Origin: Lachnoclostridium sp. UBA1781
GTDB lineage: Bacteria > Bacillota > Clostridia > Lachnospirales > Lachnospiraceae
DNA length: 34,972 bases
NCBI GenBank assembly: GCA_002315495.1
Contig: DCGJ01000008.1
Coordinates: forward strand, 1 to 34,972
Reading direction: 5' to 3'
A program made the position numbers and the translations under genes. This document shows positions 7,705 through 15,727 of this stretch, piece by piece. Positions within the stretch are counted from its first letter, which is position 1. The number at the start of each line of letters is the position of its first letter. A model generated the notes under the pieces. The model was not told the origin of the DNA. It did not search any database and saw nothing but the letters and a program-made list of their open reading frames with translations.

Positions 7705-9303
7705 ATGGAACGTTATTTGAGAGGAAAAAGAAAACTTAGTAGGGTTGTGGCTTTGGTCATGGCATTTGCGTTGGTAATTAGCAATCTTTATATGAGTGAC
7801 AGAACTCACAAGGCCCAGGCAGCAACTCCGGCTGATTTTGCCAATGCGGCTGCATTTAATTATGTACCAAAACTTACCTACAACAATGTCACAAATAAAG
7901 CGTCTGTCAATAAGTACACGGATCAGTACGGCTACTCTGATGCCAAAATCAGATATCTTGTTGATCAGAACGAAACAGCTACTTTTAGTGAGAGCTGGAG
8001 CTCAGTCAACGTTGGAAGTGAAATTGATTTATCAGGTTCCGCAATTGAAGCAGGAAGTGATGGAACTTACTATTTTCATGCGGTTTATTATCTTGCGTCC
8101 GGCTCGGATACTTATGTTAGTGAGGTAAAAACATCAGAACCTTGTATTAAAGCCACTAAGACCGTTACTTTGAAAGGGGCAAGGATTGAGAGTGGATCTT
8201 ATAACGAGACTGTGAATCTGGAAGTCGCAAGTGACGCACAGTACATTAATGGGAAACCGAATAAATATATTATTGACTTAACCGATAAACCGATTGAATG
8301 GCGCGAAAATCATTATATTTATTTTGACATAGAAGAAGCGAAAGAAACTCTTGTTATTCAACCTAATCAAATTGATGAGGAGAAAGGAGTATATACTTCC
8401 TATGAAGGACCGGGACGGAACGGAGTAGCTTGTACAGAGGAAGTGTTCTCGCTATATGTTGGAACAGATATATATCGTTATACTGATTGTGGTCCGGCTA
8501 CAGAGGTAGTGGTTAAGTACGGTTTTAAAGATGTAACACCATCTGTTACTGCAATTAAAATCGATGGGCAAACATATGGTGGCACGGATTTAAATAATGC
8601 AGCAACCTGTTATGCAAAGGACAATACCATCACGTTTGATGTGGAGGTATATAACCCGTCAAAGAAGTTGCAACCATTTCTTGATATTACGTCATCAGCC
8701 GGGAATCAGCACATCAAGAAATCCATTGATTTGGAGACCGGTAAAGAGAATTATACCTTTAGCAACATAACATGCGATGTTTCCGCAGGTGTAAACACCA
8801 TAACGGTATATGCGATTAATTTTGTGTCTGATGAGTATAACATGTGGGATGACCATCTTAGCTCAACAGCCTATAAGCTTAATATCATAATGGATACAGA
8901 AAAACCGGAAGTGAGCTTTGTGTCATTCAAAGACCAGGTGGCGAAGGATGGCTACAAGGATGGCAATTCGAGTGATCAGGTTTTTACCGGTTACCTTGAT
9001 GTAAATGCTGAGATTTCCATCAGTGATAATATGGGTGCTGAAGCTATAGGTAAGAGATACTATTACCTTTCGGAAGAGGAGTTGACCGATTCTGAGCTGG
9101 CTTCAAAGACTTTTACAGAGTTTGAATCTAATGATATAACTGTACCGGCCAATTCGGACTATTCAGGGAAGACAATATATTGTTATATCTATGCAACTGA
9201 TAAAGCAGGAAATGCAAGCGATTATTTATTAATTCCAATCAGTTATTACGATGAAAGTATCAGCGTTGATAAATGTTCGGATAAATGGCGAGAACAAAGA
9301 TGA
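7705..9303 (+). CDS. Giant secreted Ig-like repeat protein, N-terminal part before a frameshift
   Basis: A 532-residue open frame with a long signal peptide (MERYLRGKRKLSRVVALVMA, hydrophobic to about residue 29, cleavage probably after AQA at ~39). GGGGAGG (7691-7697) sits seven bases before the ATG. The rest is beta-rich and secreted; the last module (from ~397, TEKPEVSF, then a SISDN segment and ATDKAGNAS) resembles the Ig-like modules of the following frame. The frame ends abruptly at 9303 with KCSDKWREQR, not a natural end. Removing one base near 9272-9276 joins it in frame to the next 1200 residues with continuous sequence sense (SVDK then VRINGENKDEY). I therefore read 7705-12871 as one gene of about 1730 codons carrying a frameshift. 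As it stands the product would lack its wall anchor. The binding target is unknown. Confidence 0.8.
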   Translation: MERYLRGKRKLSRVVALVMAFALVISNLYMSDRTHKAQAATPADFANAAAFNYVPKLTYNNVTNKASVNKYTDQYGYSDAKIRYLVDQNETATFSESWSSVNVGSEIDLSGSAIEAGSDGTYYFHAVYYLASGSDTYVSEVKTSEPCIKATKTVTLKGARIESGSYNETVNLEVASDAQYINGKPNKYIIDLTDKPIEWRENHYIYFDIEEAKETLVIQPNQIDEEKGVYTSYEGPGRNGVACTEEVFSLYVGTDIYRYTDCGPATEVVVKYGFKDVTPSVTAIKIDGQTYGGTDLNNAATCYAKDNTITFDVEVYNPSKKLQPFLDITSSAGNQHIKKSIDLETGKENYTFSNITCDVSAGVNTITVYAINFVSDEYNMWDDHLSSTAYKLNIIMDTEKPEVSFVSFKDQVAKDGYKDGNSSDQVFTGYLDVNAEISISDNMGAEAIGKRYYYLSEEELTDSELASKTFTEFESNDITVPANSDYSGKTIYCYIYATDKAGNASDYLLIPISYYDESISVDKCSDKWREQR

Positions 9304-12300
9304 GTACGTTTCTATTGAAGGTGAGAATGTTATCACTTTTGATGTAACATCACCATCCGGAGTAGAAGAAACCAATGTATATGTAAATGATGCTTTGGAT
9401 GGGAAGGCAACTCTTGTTAAGAACATCGGTGATGTGTATTCATACACATATACATATACAGCAACTCAGTCAAAAAGTTATAGTTTTGCCATTGAAGTCA
9501 AGAATGCTAATGGCGTTGTAGAAGAAAAAAACATTGCTCTATTATTTACTGATTTGGATGACCCAAAGGTTGAGGAAGCAGAGATTAAAGCAAATGGTAC
9601 CTGGATATCCGATTTGCAAAACTTTGACTACTCAAAATGGTACAAAAAATTAGATATCAAGTTTGTATCGAATGATGAGAGTGCAGAGGGAGAGACATTC
9701 TTCGGAGTAGAGAAGGTTACTGTTTCTCAGACTGCGTCTGACGATAGCGATGGTCCGAAAGAACCGGGAATGTTTTTGGACGTTGATATTTTTGAAATCA
9801 ACGTAAAATCGTCTATGGATAAATCGGGAACCTTGATTGAGGTTAAGGTCGTTGACAAATCGGGAAGGTCGTCTACGTATAGCAAGACTTTCTATGTCGA
9901 TGACGAGAATCCGGTGGTAGATCTTTTTGAAGCGATTGATGCCGAAACAGAGACGAAATATTCGGATGGCCATGTGGTTTCCAAGGATGCTTCTCCGAAA
10001 TACAGTTTTTCTGTATCGGATAATATTGGAATTGCAAAAATTGAAATCAGTGGTGGGGCTGAAGGAAACAATACTGTCACGATTTATTCCAAAGATCTGA
10101 CCAATCAGGAGGATTCCAAAACGTTCGAGTATAGTGATGTTTTAGGAAAACCGGAAGACGCGGAAACAACCTATTTCTACACAATAACCGTTACCGATTT
10201 GGCAGGAAATAAAGCGACAAAGACGATTAGCTACGAACTTGATACGACTTCTCCGGAGCTTGAAATTACGGGTTATGATATCGGCGAGGGTAAGGTGTCT
10301 GGAGAACCGGATTCTGAGGTAACGAGTGCATGGCAGAAGGAATTCAAACTCCATGTACGAGCTGCGGATACAAATCTGGATAAGGTTGTTGTTAAGGCTG
10401 GTGATACAGAGACCTCTTATTCCTTGGAGGAATATAATTCCGCGCTTACGAACGGAGAATTAGTAATCACTGTCCCAGAGACTGTTCTTGGTGAGAATGA
10501 TGACGCTCAAAGTGCTACGACCAAGGTTACGATTACCGTAGTTGATACGGCAGGTAATGAGACCGATTACGAGGAAGTTTTCCGTGTTGATAATACCGCG
10601 CCAGAGGTTGTAAGCTACAAGGTGGACGGAAGGGATATTTCAAGTCTTACTGCAGATGATTTTCTTAAGGGCAATCCGAAGGTTACGATTGTAATTAAGG
10701 ATAATATTGCAGTTAACCATTATAAGAATACGATTGATTATGACCAAGGCAATTGCATAGATGAAAACTATGATAATTCAAACTTGGTTGAGATAACTCA
10801 GATGTTATCGGAGCTTATTTCAAATGAGGTTGCTGACGGCGAATACGCATTTACCCTGGAAGGTATTACAGATAAAGCCGGAAACCGGATTGATACGATA
10901 ACAGGTGCGTTTACAATTGATAACTCGGGACCGGTTATTGAAGAGAAAAAGTATCAGTCAAATGTGACCGATGATGCTGCACCGATTCCGGATGTTTGGT
11001 ATAAGACTCTTGCCGTAACCTATCGGGTAACAGATGGCGACGGTTCCCGCGTTAAAGAAGTCAAATATAAGTTTGGTACTGAGGAAGATCAGGCCACCAC
11101 ATTGGATGGCTATGATGAGTTCACAGTACAGGTTCCGGATTCAACAACCGTCGATGGAACAAAAGTAACGGTTGCTTCTTCGGATAATCTTTCGAATGAA
11201 GGAAGCAAGAGTTTTACCTATAAGGTAGATTCCAGTGCTCCTGTGGTTGATGAATTAACGATAAATGGTATCTCGTATGAGACGATATCCGATGAGACCT
11301 TATTGTCAGGGGATCCAAGCATCGATATCAAGCTCACAGATAATATCGGAATATCAAAGGTTGAAATTGTGGTTACATTGCCTGATTCCAACACAAAGAC
11401 TTATGAAATTAGCGATTTGTCTGATGCTTTGGTTGAAGAGTCTGTTGCGTTATCGGCAATGCTTGAGCAGAGAGCAGCTTTGGCGGACGGAGTATACAGT
11501 GTCAGTGTTACAGGCTATGATCTGGCTGGCAATGCTGCAGAAAGCAAAACTGCCGCATTTACAGTAGACAATACCAAACCTTCCATTGCCGTAAAAGCCT
11601 ACAGATCCAATGTTGGAAATGGGGAAGAACCGGAAGCGGATACATGGTATCACGCACTCGAGGTTGATTACGAAATCCTTGACGCTTCGGGAATCTCAAA
11701 GGTTAAGGTTGTTCACGGTACAGAGGAGAAGGAGTATTCGGAAGCTGATTTAGAGGATGGGATTCTGACTCTTACCATCAAGCCTTCCGATAGTGTTTCC
11801 GGAACAACGGTTAAGATTATTGCATATGATAAAGCGGATGCTGCGAATGCTTCTGAACCGGCTGAATTTACATATTATGTGGACGAAACCAATCCGACAA
11901 AGCTTAGCTTTACAGTAGATGGAAAGCCTGCTGAAGAGATTGATGGTAAGACTATCGGCTCGAATAAGTTGGATCCGGTAATCGCATTCACGATTACGGA
12001 TAATGTTCAGGTTGCAACATATCAAGTGGATGTAACCTATGGTACAACTACCACCGAGGGTGCTGAAATTGAATGCGAGGGTGAAGTAGAGTATTCAAAG
12101 AAGCTTTCTGAAATCTATGGAAGCGCTGCAGACGGTACTTATCGAATCGATGTATACGCAAAGGATCTTGCGGGGAATGTGCTGGAGTCGACCAGTGTGA
12201 CATTTGTTCTTGATAATACTGCACCGGTCGCAGAAATCAGTGTTGATGACAGTGCCTTTTCTGAGAGTGGGGAATCGGTTCTTAAGAGTGACCCGACAAT

Positions 12301-12871
12301 CGTTGTTACTACTAGCGATAACGTAAAGGTTTCTAAGAGAACGATGACCATTAAGCTTCCGTTTGAAATCGACGGTTCCGACGAGCTTGTACTTACAGAC
12401 GGTTTTAGCGGTTCCAACAGTTTAAGCAAGCTGATTGGAACGGAACTAAAGGATGGTAAATATACCATCACGGTATCCGTAGAGGATGAGAGCGGTAATA
12501 AAACTGACAAGTCGTGGTCGTTTACGATTGAACTTCCAGTAGAAGAACCTGATGATTCAAAAGAGGAGGATCAGAAGGAAGAGCAGCAGGAAGAGCAGCA
12601 GGAAGAGCAGCAGGAAGAGCAGCAGGAAGAGCAGCAGGAAGAGCAGCAGGAAGAAACTCCTTCAAAGGGAGATAATCAGGAGCAGGAAGAAACTCCGGGA
12701 CAATCGGATAATCAGAAGCCGGTAGAGAATCCTGAACAGCCGGATAATTCGACATCGACAGACGGTACGGTAGCAACTACAGGTGATCCGACATCGGTTG
12801 TTGGGTTGCTGATGATTATGTTACTTAGTGCGGCTGCCATGATTGTAGTCAAAAGAAAAGAGTTACAGTAA
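9251..12871 (+). CDS. Giant secreted Ig-like repeat protein, C-terminal part after the frameshift, with TGD-type wall anchor
   Basis: A 1206-residue frame. The ATG at 9251 has no Shine-Dalgarno, so this is best read as the continuation of 7705-9303. It contains about nine modules of 103-116 residues, each starting at a D-x-x-x-P joint (YVDDENP, RVDNTAP, KVDSSAP, TVDNTKP, VLDNTAP; residues ~103, 215, 331, 447, 557, 660, 772, 877, 988). Each ends with a segment such as TDLAGNKAT or YDLAGNAAE, like bacterial Ig-like folds of surface adhesins. Two module types alternate. A Glu/Gln-rich tail (~1100-1170) includes six EEQQ repeats. The end, VATTGDP followed by a ~20-residue hydrophobic span and KRKELQ, resembles a sortase signal with TTGD in place of LPXTG. 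Likely a wall-bound adhesin or carbohydrate-binding scaffold; the ligand is unknown. Confidence 0.82.
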   Translation: MKVSALINVRINGENKDEYVSIEGENVITFDVTSPSGVEETNVYVNDALDGKATLVKNIGDVYSYTYTYTATQSKSYSFAIEVKNANGVVEEKNIALLFTDLDDPKVEEAEIKANGTWISDLQNFDYSKWYKKLDIKFVSNDESAEGETFFGVEKVTVSQTASDDSDGPKEPGMFLDVDIFEINVKSSMDKSGTLIEVKVVDKSGRSSTYSKTFYVDDENPVVDLFEAIDAETETKYSDGHVVSKDASPKYSFSVSDNIGIAKIEISGGAEGNNTVTIYSKDLTNQEDSKTFEYSDVLGKPEDAETTYFYTITVTDLAGNKATKTISYELDTTSPELEITGYDIGEGKVSGEPDSEVTSAWQKEFKLHVRAADTNLDKVVVKAGDTETSYSLEEYNSALTNGELVITVPETVLGENDDAQSATTKVTITVVDTAGNETDYEEVFRVDNTAPEVVSYKVDGRDISSLTADDFLKGNPKVTIVIKDNIAVNHYKNTIDYDQGNCIDENYDNSNLVEITQMLSELISNEVADGEYAFTLEGITDKAGNRIDTITGAFTIDNSGPVIEEKKYQSNVTDDAAPIPDVWYKTLAVTYRVTDGDGSRVKEVKYKFGTEEDQATTLDGYDEFTVQVPDSTTVDGTKVTVASSDNLSNEGSKSFTYKVDSSAPVVDELTINGISYETISDETLLSGDPSIDIKLTDNIGISKVEIVVTLPDSNTKTYEISDLSDALVEESVALSAMLEQRAALADGVYSVSVTGYDLAGNAAESKTAAFTVDNTKPSIAVKAYRSNVGNGEEPEADTWYHALEVDYEILDASGISKVKVVHGTEEKEYSEADLEDGILTLTIKPSDSVSGTTVKIIAYDKADAANASEPAEFTYYVDETNPTKLSFTVDGKPAEEIDGKTIGSNKLDPVIAFTITDNVQVATYQVDVTYGTTTTEGAEIECEGEVEYSKKLSEIYGSAADGTYRIDVYAKDLAGNVLESTSVTFVLDNTAPVAEISVDDSAFSESGESVLKSDPTIVVTTSDNVKVSKRTMTIKLPFEIDGSDELVLTDGFSGSNSLSKLIGTELKDGKYTITVSVEDESGNKTDKSWSFTIELPVEEPDDSKEEDQKEEQQEEQQEEQQEEQQEEQQEEQQEETPSKGDNQEQEETPGQSDNQKPVENPEQPDNSTSTDGTVATTGDPTSVVGLLMIMLLSAAAMIVVKRKELQ
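12578..12649 (+). repeat. 12-bp tandem repeat (6 copies) coding EEQQ
   Basis: Six perfect head-to-tail copies of GAAGAGCAGCAG, each coding Glu-Glu-Gln-Gln in the stalk next to the wall anchor. Because the unit is 12 bases, gain or loss of copies keeps the frame and changes only stalk length. A slippage-prone tract. Confidence 0.95.
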
Positions 12872-12882
12872 ATAGAACATGG

Positions 12883-12925
12883 GCGCTGAGAAAAATGATA
12901 ATTCATTTTTCTCAGCGCTTTTTTT
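12883..12925 (+). terminator. Strong intrinsic terminator after the giant surface gene
   Basis: A perfect 16-pair stem (12883-12898 with 12903-12918), loop TAAT, then seven T (12919-12925). It starts 12 bases after the stop codon. Confidence 0.97.
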
Positions 12926-12949
12926 ATTTGTTAGGACCTAATGTTGCCT

Positions 12950-13450
12950 TCTAAAACCACTGTTTTCGGCGGATTCTGAGAAAAGAAGCTTTCCGCCTAT
13001 GGCGGTCGTTCATTTTTTGATTTTGGCGCTGTATTGACAAGGAATAAAAGGCCTGTTTTAGGCGGAAATCAATCTGCAGGGAGTTCTCGCCTAGACCGAG
13101 GATGATGAGAAGAAGATTTTTAGGTGCTGTGGAGCAAAGTGGAAGAGAAAACATCAGCGGAAAATCTATTAGGGATAGTTTCCGCCGAAATCGAGGTGTG
13201 CGGAGAAGAAAAAACGAACTCCAAAACGGAAAAATGAGAAATTTTTTCGGCGGAAAACAAGAATTCTTAGAATTTCGCCGAAATCGGTCCGCCCCGATGC
13301 GCGCAACGGCGCCAAATGCACCAATTTCAACGGACTTCCACGCGCGCAACGTCGCCAATCCGCCGAAATCGGTCCGCCCCGACGCGCGCAACAGCGGCAA
13401 TCCGCCGAAATCGGCCCGCCTAGCACATCATCGCCACATCAAACCGCCAA
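12950..13450. repeat. GC-rich intergenic block of GGCGGAA/CCGAAATCGG repeats
   Basis: The ~560 bases between the terminator and the mraZ promoter hold no convincing gene. They are a mosaic of GGCGGAA/TTCCGCC elements (about 12963, 12989, 13055, 13177, 13245, 13276, 13361, 13403), several forming short dyads such as CCGCC-TAT-GGCGG. A 32-base unit at 13276-13307 recurs at 13361-13392 with one mismatch, and its first 18 bases recur at 13403-13420 with one change. CGCGCGCAAC recurs at 13341-13350. Open frames exist on both strands (minus 12951-13400, plus 13102-13515), but they lack ribosome binding sites and have repeat-derived, Arg-rich, low-complexity products, so I do not call them genes. 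GC content and composition differ sharply from neighbouring coding sequence. Could be a degenerate repeat element or a structured intergenic region. Confidence 0.8.
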
Positions 13451-13489
13451 AAAAGTTTAAAATTTCTCGAAAAATCCTACAAATAATCC

Positions 13490-13518
13490 TTGATTTTTAT
13501 TCTCTAAGGGCGTAAAAT
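13490..13518 (+). promoter_or_regulatory. Promoter of the mraZ division cluster
   Basis: TTGATT (13490-13495), 17-base spacer, TAAAAT (13513-13518). Transcription would start near 13525, about 57 bases before the mraZ start. The first AAGGGCGTAA repeat (13506-13515) overlaps the -10 element. Confidence 0.75.
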
Positions 13519-13576
13519 CCTAATATGTGGTGCAAAAGGGTGTAAAAATCACACGAAATGCACAGAAAGGGTGTAA
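13506..13576 (+). promoter_or_regulatory. Three direct repeats AAGGGYGTAA, candidate MraZ operator
   Basis: AAGGGCGTAA at 13506-13515, AAGGGTGTAA at 13536-13545 and at 13567-13576, starts 30 and 31 bases apart (about three helical turns). An extra GGTG at 13529 is exactly 10 bases from the GGTG of the second repeat. The first overlaps the -10 and the third overlaps the mraZ ribosome binding site. MraZ proteins elsewhere bind short GTG-containing direct repeats upstream of their own gene, so autoregulation is the natural inference. Confidence 0.6.
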
Positions 13577-13581
13577 GAACG

Positions 13582-14013
13582 ATGTTTGCGGGACGTTTCA
13601 ACCATACATTGGACGCAAAAGGCAGAATTATCATTCCGTCAAAGCTCAGAGACGCTTTGGGGGATACTTTTGTTGCCACCGCAGGCTTGGATGGATGCCT
13701 TTATCTGTATTCCCAGGAGGGCTGGGAAGCTTTTTTGAAAGAATTGTACGATAAAGTACCTTCCGATAAGGATGGACGTTCCCTTGTTCGTTACTTCATG
13801 TCGAACTCTTCGATTTGTGAGTCGGACAAGCAGGGAAGAACCCTGATTCCGACAGAGTTGAGAGCGATGGCAGGGATCGAGAAGGAACTGGTTCTTGTGG
13901 GTGCACTGAATAAGATTGAAGTCTGGAACAAGGCGAAGTTTGAATCTGCAAGTAATATTTCCTCGGTTGAGGAGATGGCAGACCGTATGGCAGCGTTTGG
14001 CGTAAGATTCTAA
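13582..14013 (+). CDS. mraZ: Transcriptional regulator MraZ
   Basis: A 143-residue, two-repeat AbrB/SpoVT-like protein, the first gene of the division and cell-wall cluster, known to bind direct repeats in its own promoter. The N-terminal half starts MFAGRFNHTLDAKGRIIIPSKLRDAL, near-identical to the family consensus; the second repeat has SDKQGRTLIPTELRAMAGIEKELVLVGALNKIEVWN. An in-frame ATG at 13558 would add eight residues (MHRKGVRT), but family alignment and AAGGG ten bases upstream favour 13582. That ribosome binding site is part of the third candidate operator repeat. rsmH follows after 14 bases. Confidence 0.96.
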   Translation: MFAGRFNHTLDAKGRIIIPSKLRDALGDTFVATAGLDGCLYLYSQEGWEAFLKELYDKVPSDKDGRSLVRYFMSNSSICESDKQGRTLIPTELRAMAGIEKELVLVGALNKIEVWNKAKFESASNISSVEEMADRMAAFGVRF

Positions 14014-14027
14014 GCCGGAGGTTCGGG

Positions 14028-14969
14028 ATGGAAGAGAAGACGTTTTCTCACTATTCGGTTCTGTTATGGGAATCGATTGATGGACTTGATATAAAGCCGG
14101 AGGGCATCTATGTTGACGGCACGCTTGGCGGAGCCGGGCACTCCCTTCGAATTGCCGAGAAACTCACCAACGGTCGGCTGATTGGAATCGACCAGGATGC
14201 TGATGCTATCTGCGCAGCCACGAAGCGGCTGGAACCGGTGAAAGACCGCGTCACTATTGTTCGTAGCAATTATGAGCAAATGCGCACCGTGGTGAAGGAC
14301 CTGGGAATCCCGCAGGTGGATGGAATCCTTCTGGATCTGGGGGTCAGCTCTTATCAGCTGGATACACCGGAGAGGGGATTTTCCTACAGAGAGGACGCAC
14401 CGCTCGATATGCGAATGGATGACCGCATGGAGAGAACGGCAAAAGATATTGTGAATACCTATAGCGAAGGGGAATTGTTCCGAATGATTCGTGATTACGG
14501 CGAGGACCCATTCGCAAAGAATATTGCAAAGCACATCGTGCGGATGCGACAGGAGAAGCCAATTGAGACAACCTTCGAATTGGTAGAGGCTATTAAAGCG
14601 GCGATTCCGGCAAAGATACGAATGGCGGGTGGACACCCTGCCAAGCAAACCTTCCAGGCAATTCGAATTGAACTGAATCGTGAGTTGGCTGTGCTTGAGA
14701 ACACACTGGACGATATGATTGAGATGCTGGCTCCGGGCGGACGCCTTTGTATCATTACGTTCCATTCCCTGGAGGACCGTATCGTAAAGACATCCTTTAA
14801 GCGAAATGAGAATCCATGTACCTGCCCACCGAGTTTTCCGGTATGCGTATGTGGGAAGAAGTCAAAGGGCAAGGTGATTACAAGAAAACCAATCCTGCCA
14901 AGCGACGAGGAGTGCGAAGCAAACAGCAGAAGTAAAAGCGCAAAGCTTCGCATCTTTGAAAAGGCATAA
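14028..14969 (+). CDS. rsmH: 16S rRNA (cytosine1402-N4)-methyltransferase
   Basis: 313 residues, typical for RsmH (MraW), which uses S-adenosylmethionine to methylate N4 of C1402 in 16S rRNA. Seen: HYSVLLWESIDGL at the N-terminus, the SAM loop VDGTLGGAGHS (~28-38), GIDQDADAI, LLDLGVSSYQLD (~104-115) with RGFSYREDAPLDMRMD, a central helical insertion, and near the end HPAKQTFQAIRIELNRELAVL and IITFHSLEDRIVK. Close to the C-terminus are CTCPPSFPVCVCGKKSKG, common in this family, and SRSKSAKLRIFEK. CCGGAGG precedes the ATG. The 133 bases to ftsL contain GTGCTTT/AAAGCAC (14971-14977, 14996-15002), a weak hairpin without a T tract. Confidence 0.97.
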   Translation: MEEKTFSHYSVLLWESIDGLDIKPEGIYVDGTLGGAGHSLRIAEKLTNGRLIGIDQDADAICAATKRLEPVKDRVTIVRSNYEQMRTVVKDLGIPQVDGILLDLGVSSYQLDTPERGFSYREDAPLDMRMDDRMERTAKDIVNTYSEGELFRMIRDYGEDPFAKNIAKHIVRMRQEKPIETTFELVEAIKAAIPAKIRMAGGHPAKQTFQAIRIELNRELAVLENTLDDMIEMLAPGGRLCIITFHSLEDRIVKTSFKRNENPCTCPPSFPVCVCGKKSKGKVITRKPILPSDEECEANSRSKSAKLRIFEKA

Positions 14970-15102
14970 AGTGCTTTGATTGGAAACAACACCATAAAGC
15001 ACATAAAGTCTGAAGAGAAGAAAAACATAAAAGCACGTAGTGTTCCGACAAGGAGCATTTGAATAAGGCATTACCAAAATCTAGTGAAAGGGGGACAAAA
15101 AG

Positions 15103-15687
15103 ATGCCACAGAAGATCAGAAGAATTCTTCCGAGCGACGAGTATCGTGAAGAAGAGCAGGAAGTAAAGCAGAATAGCAATCCGTACATCAGCGGCAACGT
15201 TGTCCCGATGCCACAGATTGAGGAGCCGATTAAGACCCCGGAGAAAAAGGTTAAGAAGGCCAAAAAGCCGGAGAAGGAAGAAATCTACGCACCGCGCGTC
15301 AATATGCGCCGCAGCATCGACTTTGTGACGATGATGATGCTTTGCGCAGCACTCGCGGTTTGTGCATATATGGCATATTCTTATTTGGCGGTATCTGCGC
15401 GTTCAATCGAGGTTGATAAGAAGCTAAATGCACTGGAAACCCAGTACAATGCTTTGGTGGATGCAAATGACAACCGTCTGGATGCGATTGTTGCCAATAC
15501 GGATTTGAATGAGATTTATGAAGTTGCTGTCGGAAGACTTGGTATGGTTTATCCGAACAACAACCAGGTGATTTACTATGAGTACCAGGGGGACGGGTAT
15601 GTAAGACAATATGCCTCAATTCCGGAGCTGAATGAGGACAATAGTCTGGCGATGGAAAGCATCCTGAACAGAATTTTTGCAAATTAA
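15103..15687 (+). CDS. ftsL: Cell division protein FtsL-like
   Basis: A 194-residue bitopic membrane protein. The cytoplasmic N-terminus (1-73) is highly charged, with a KKVKKAKKPEKEE stretch; one TM helix (~74-96) follows, then a predicted coiled coil (~99-125, VDKKLNALETQYNALVDAND) and NEIYEVAVGRLGMVYPNNNQVIYYE, the usual FtsL/DivIC ending. FtsL forms a complex with FtsQ/DivIB and DivIC that activates septal synthesis by FtsW and its partner PBP, all encoded just downstream. Position between rsmH and the PBP gene supports the name more than sequence alone does. The N-terminal tail is longer than in E. coli FtsL. AAAGGGGG lies seven bases before the ATG. Confidence 0.86.
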   Translation: MPQKIRRILPSDEYREEEQEVKQNSNPYISGNVVPMPQIEEPIKTPEKKVKKAKKPEKEEIYAPRVNMRRSIDFVTMMMLCAALAVCAYMAYSYLAVSARSIEVDKKLNALETQYNALVDANDNRLDAIVANTDLNEIYEVAVGRLGMVYPNNNQVIYYEYQGDGYVRQYASIPELNEDNSLAMESILNRIFAN

Positions 15688-15705
15688 CGCGGAATCTGTT
15701 ATAAT
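15677..15705 (+). promoter_or_regulatory. Internal promoter before the PBP gene
   Basis: TTGCAA (15677-15682), 17-base spacer, TATAAT (15700-15705) with TG at 15697-15698 (extended -10). It overlaps the ftsL stop codon and would give a leader of about 16 bases. A better consensus match than the mraZ promoter. Confidence 0.65.
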
Positions 15706-15727
15706 CAGGAGCCGAGGTGTATGAAGA

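Noticed and set aside
9245..9303. Programmed ribosomal frameshifting in the giant surface gene
   Set aside because: No slippery heptamer, Shine-Dalgarno-like stimulator or downstream stem is visible at the junction; error or mutation is simpler.
12560..12660. CRISPR-like or other short-spacer array
   Set aside because: The repeats are perfect 12-mers with no spacers and are in frame with a Glu/Gln stalk; an ordinary tandem repeat.
13034..13062. TTGACA at 13034 as a second upstream promoter for mraZ
   Set aside because: The hexamer 17 bases downstream (TTTAGG) is a poor -10, and a good promoter exists at 13490-13518.
12951..13515. Overlapping open frames on both strands in the GC-rich block
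   Set aside because: Products are repeat-derived and Arg-rich, differ in every frame, lack ribosome binding sites, and the plus-strand frame runs into the mraZ promoter.
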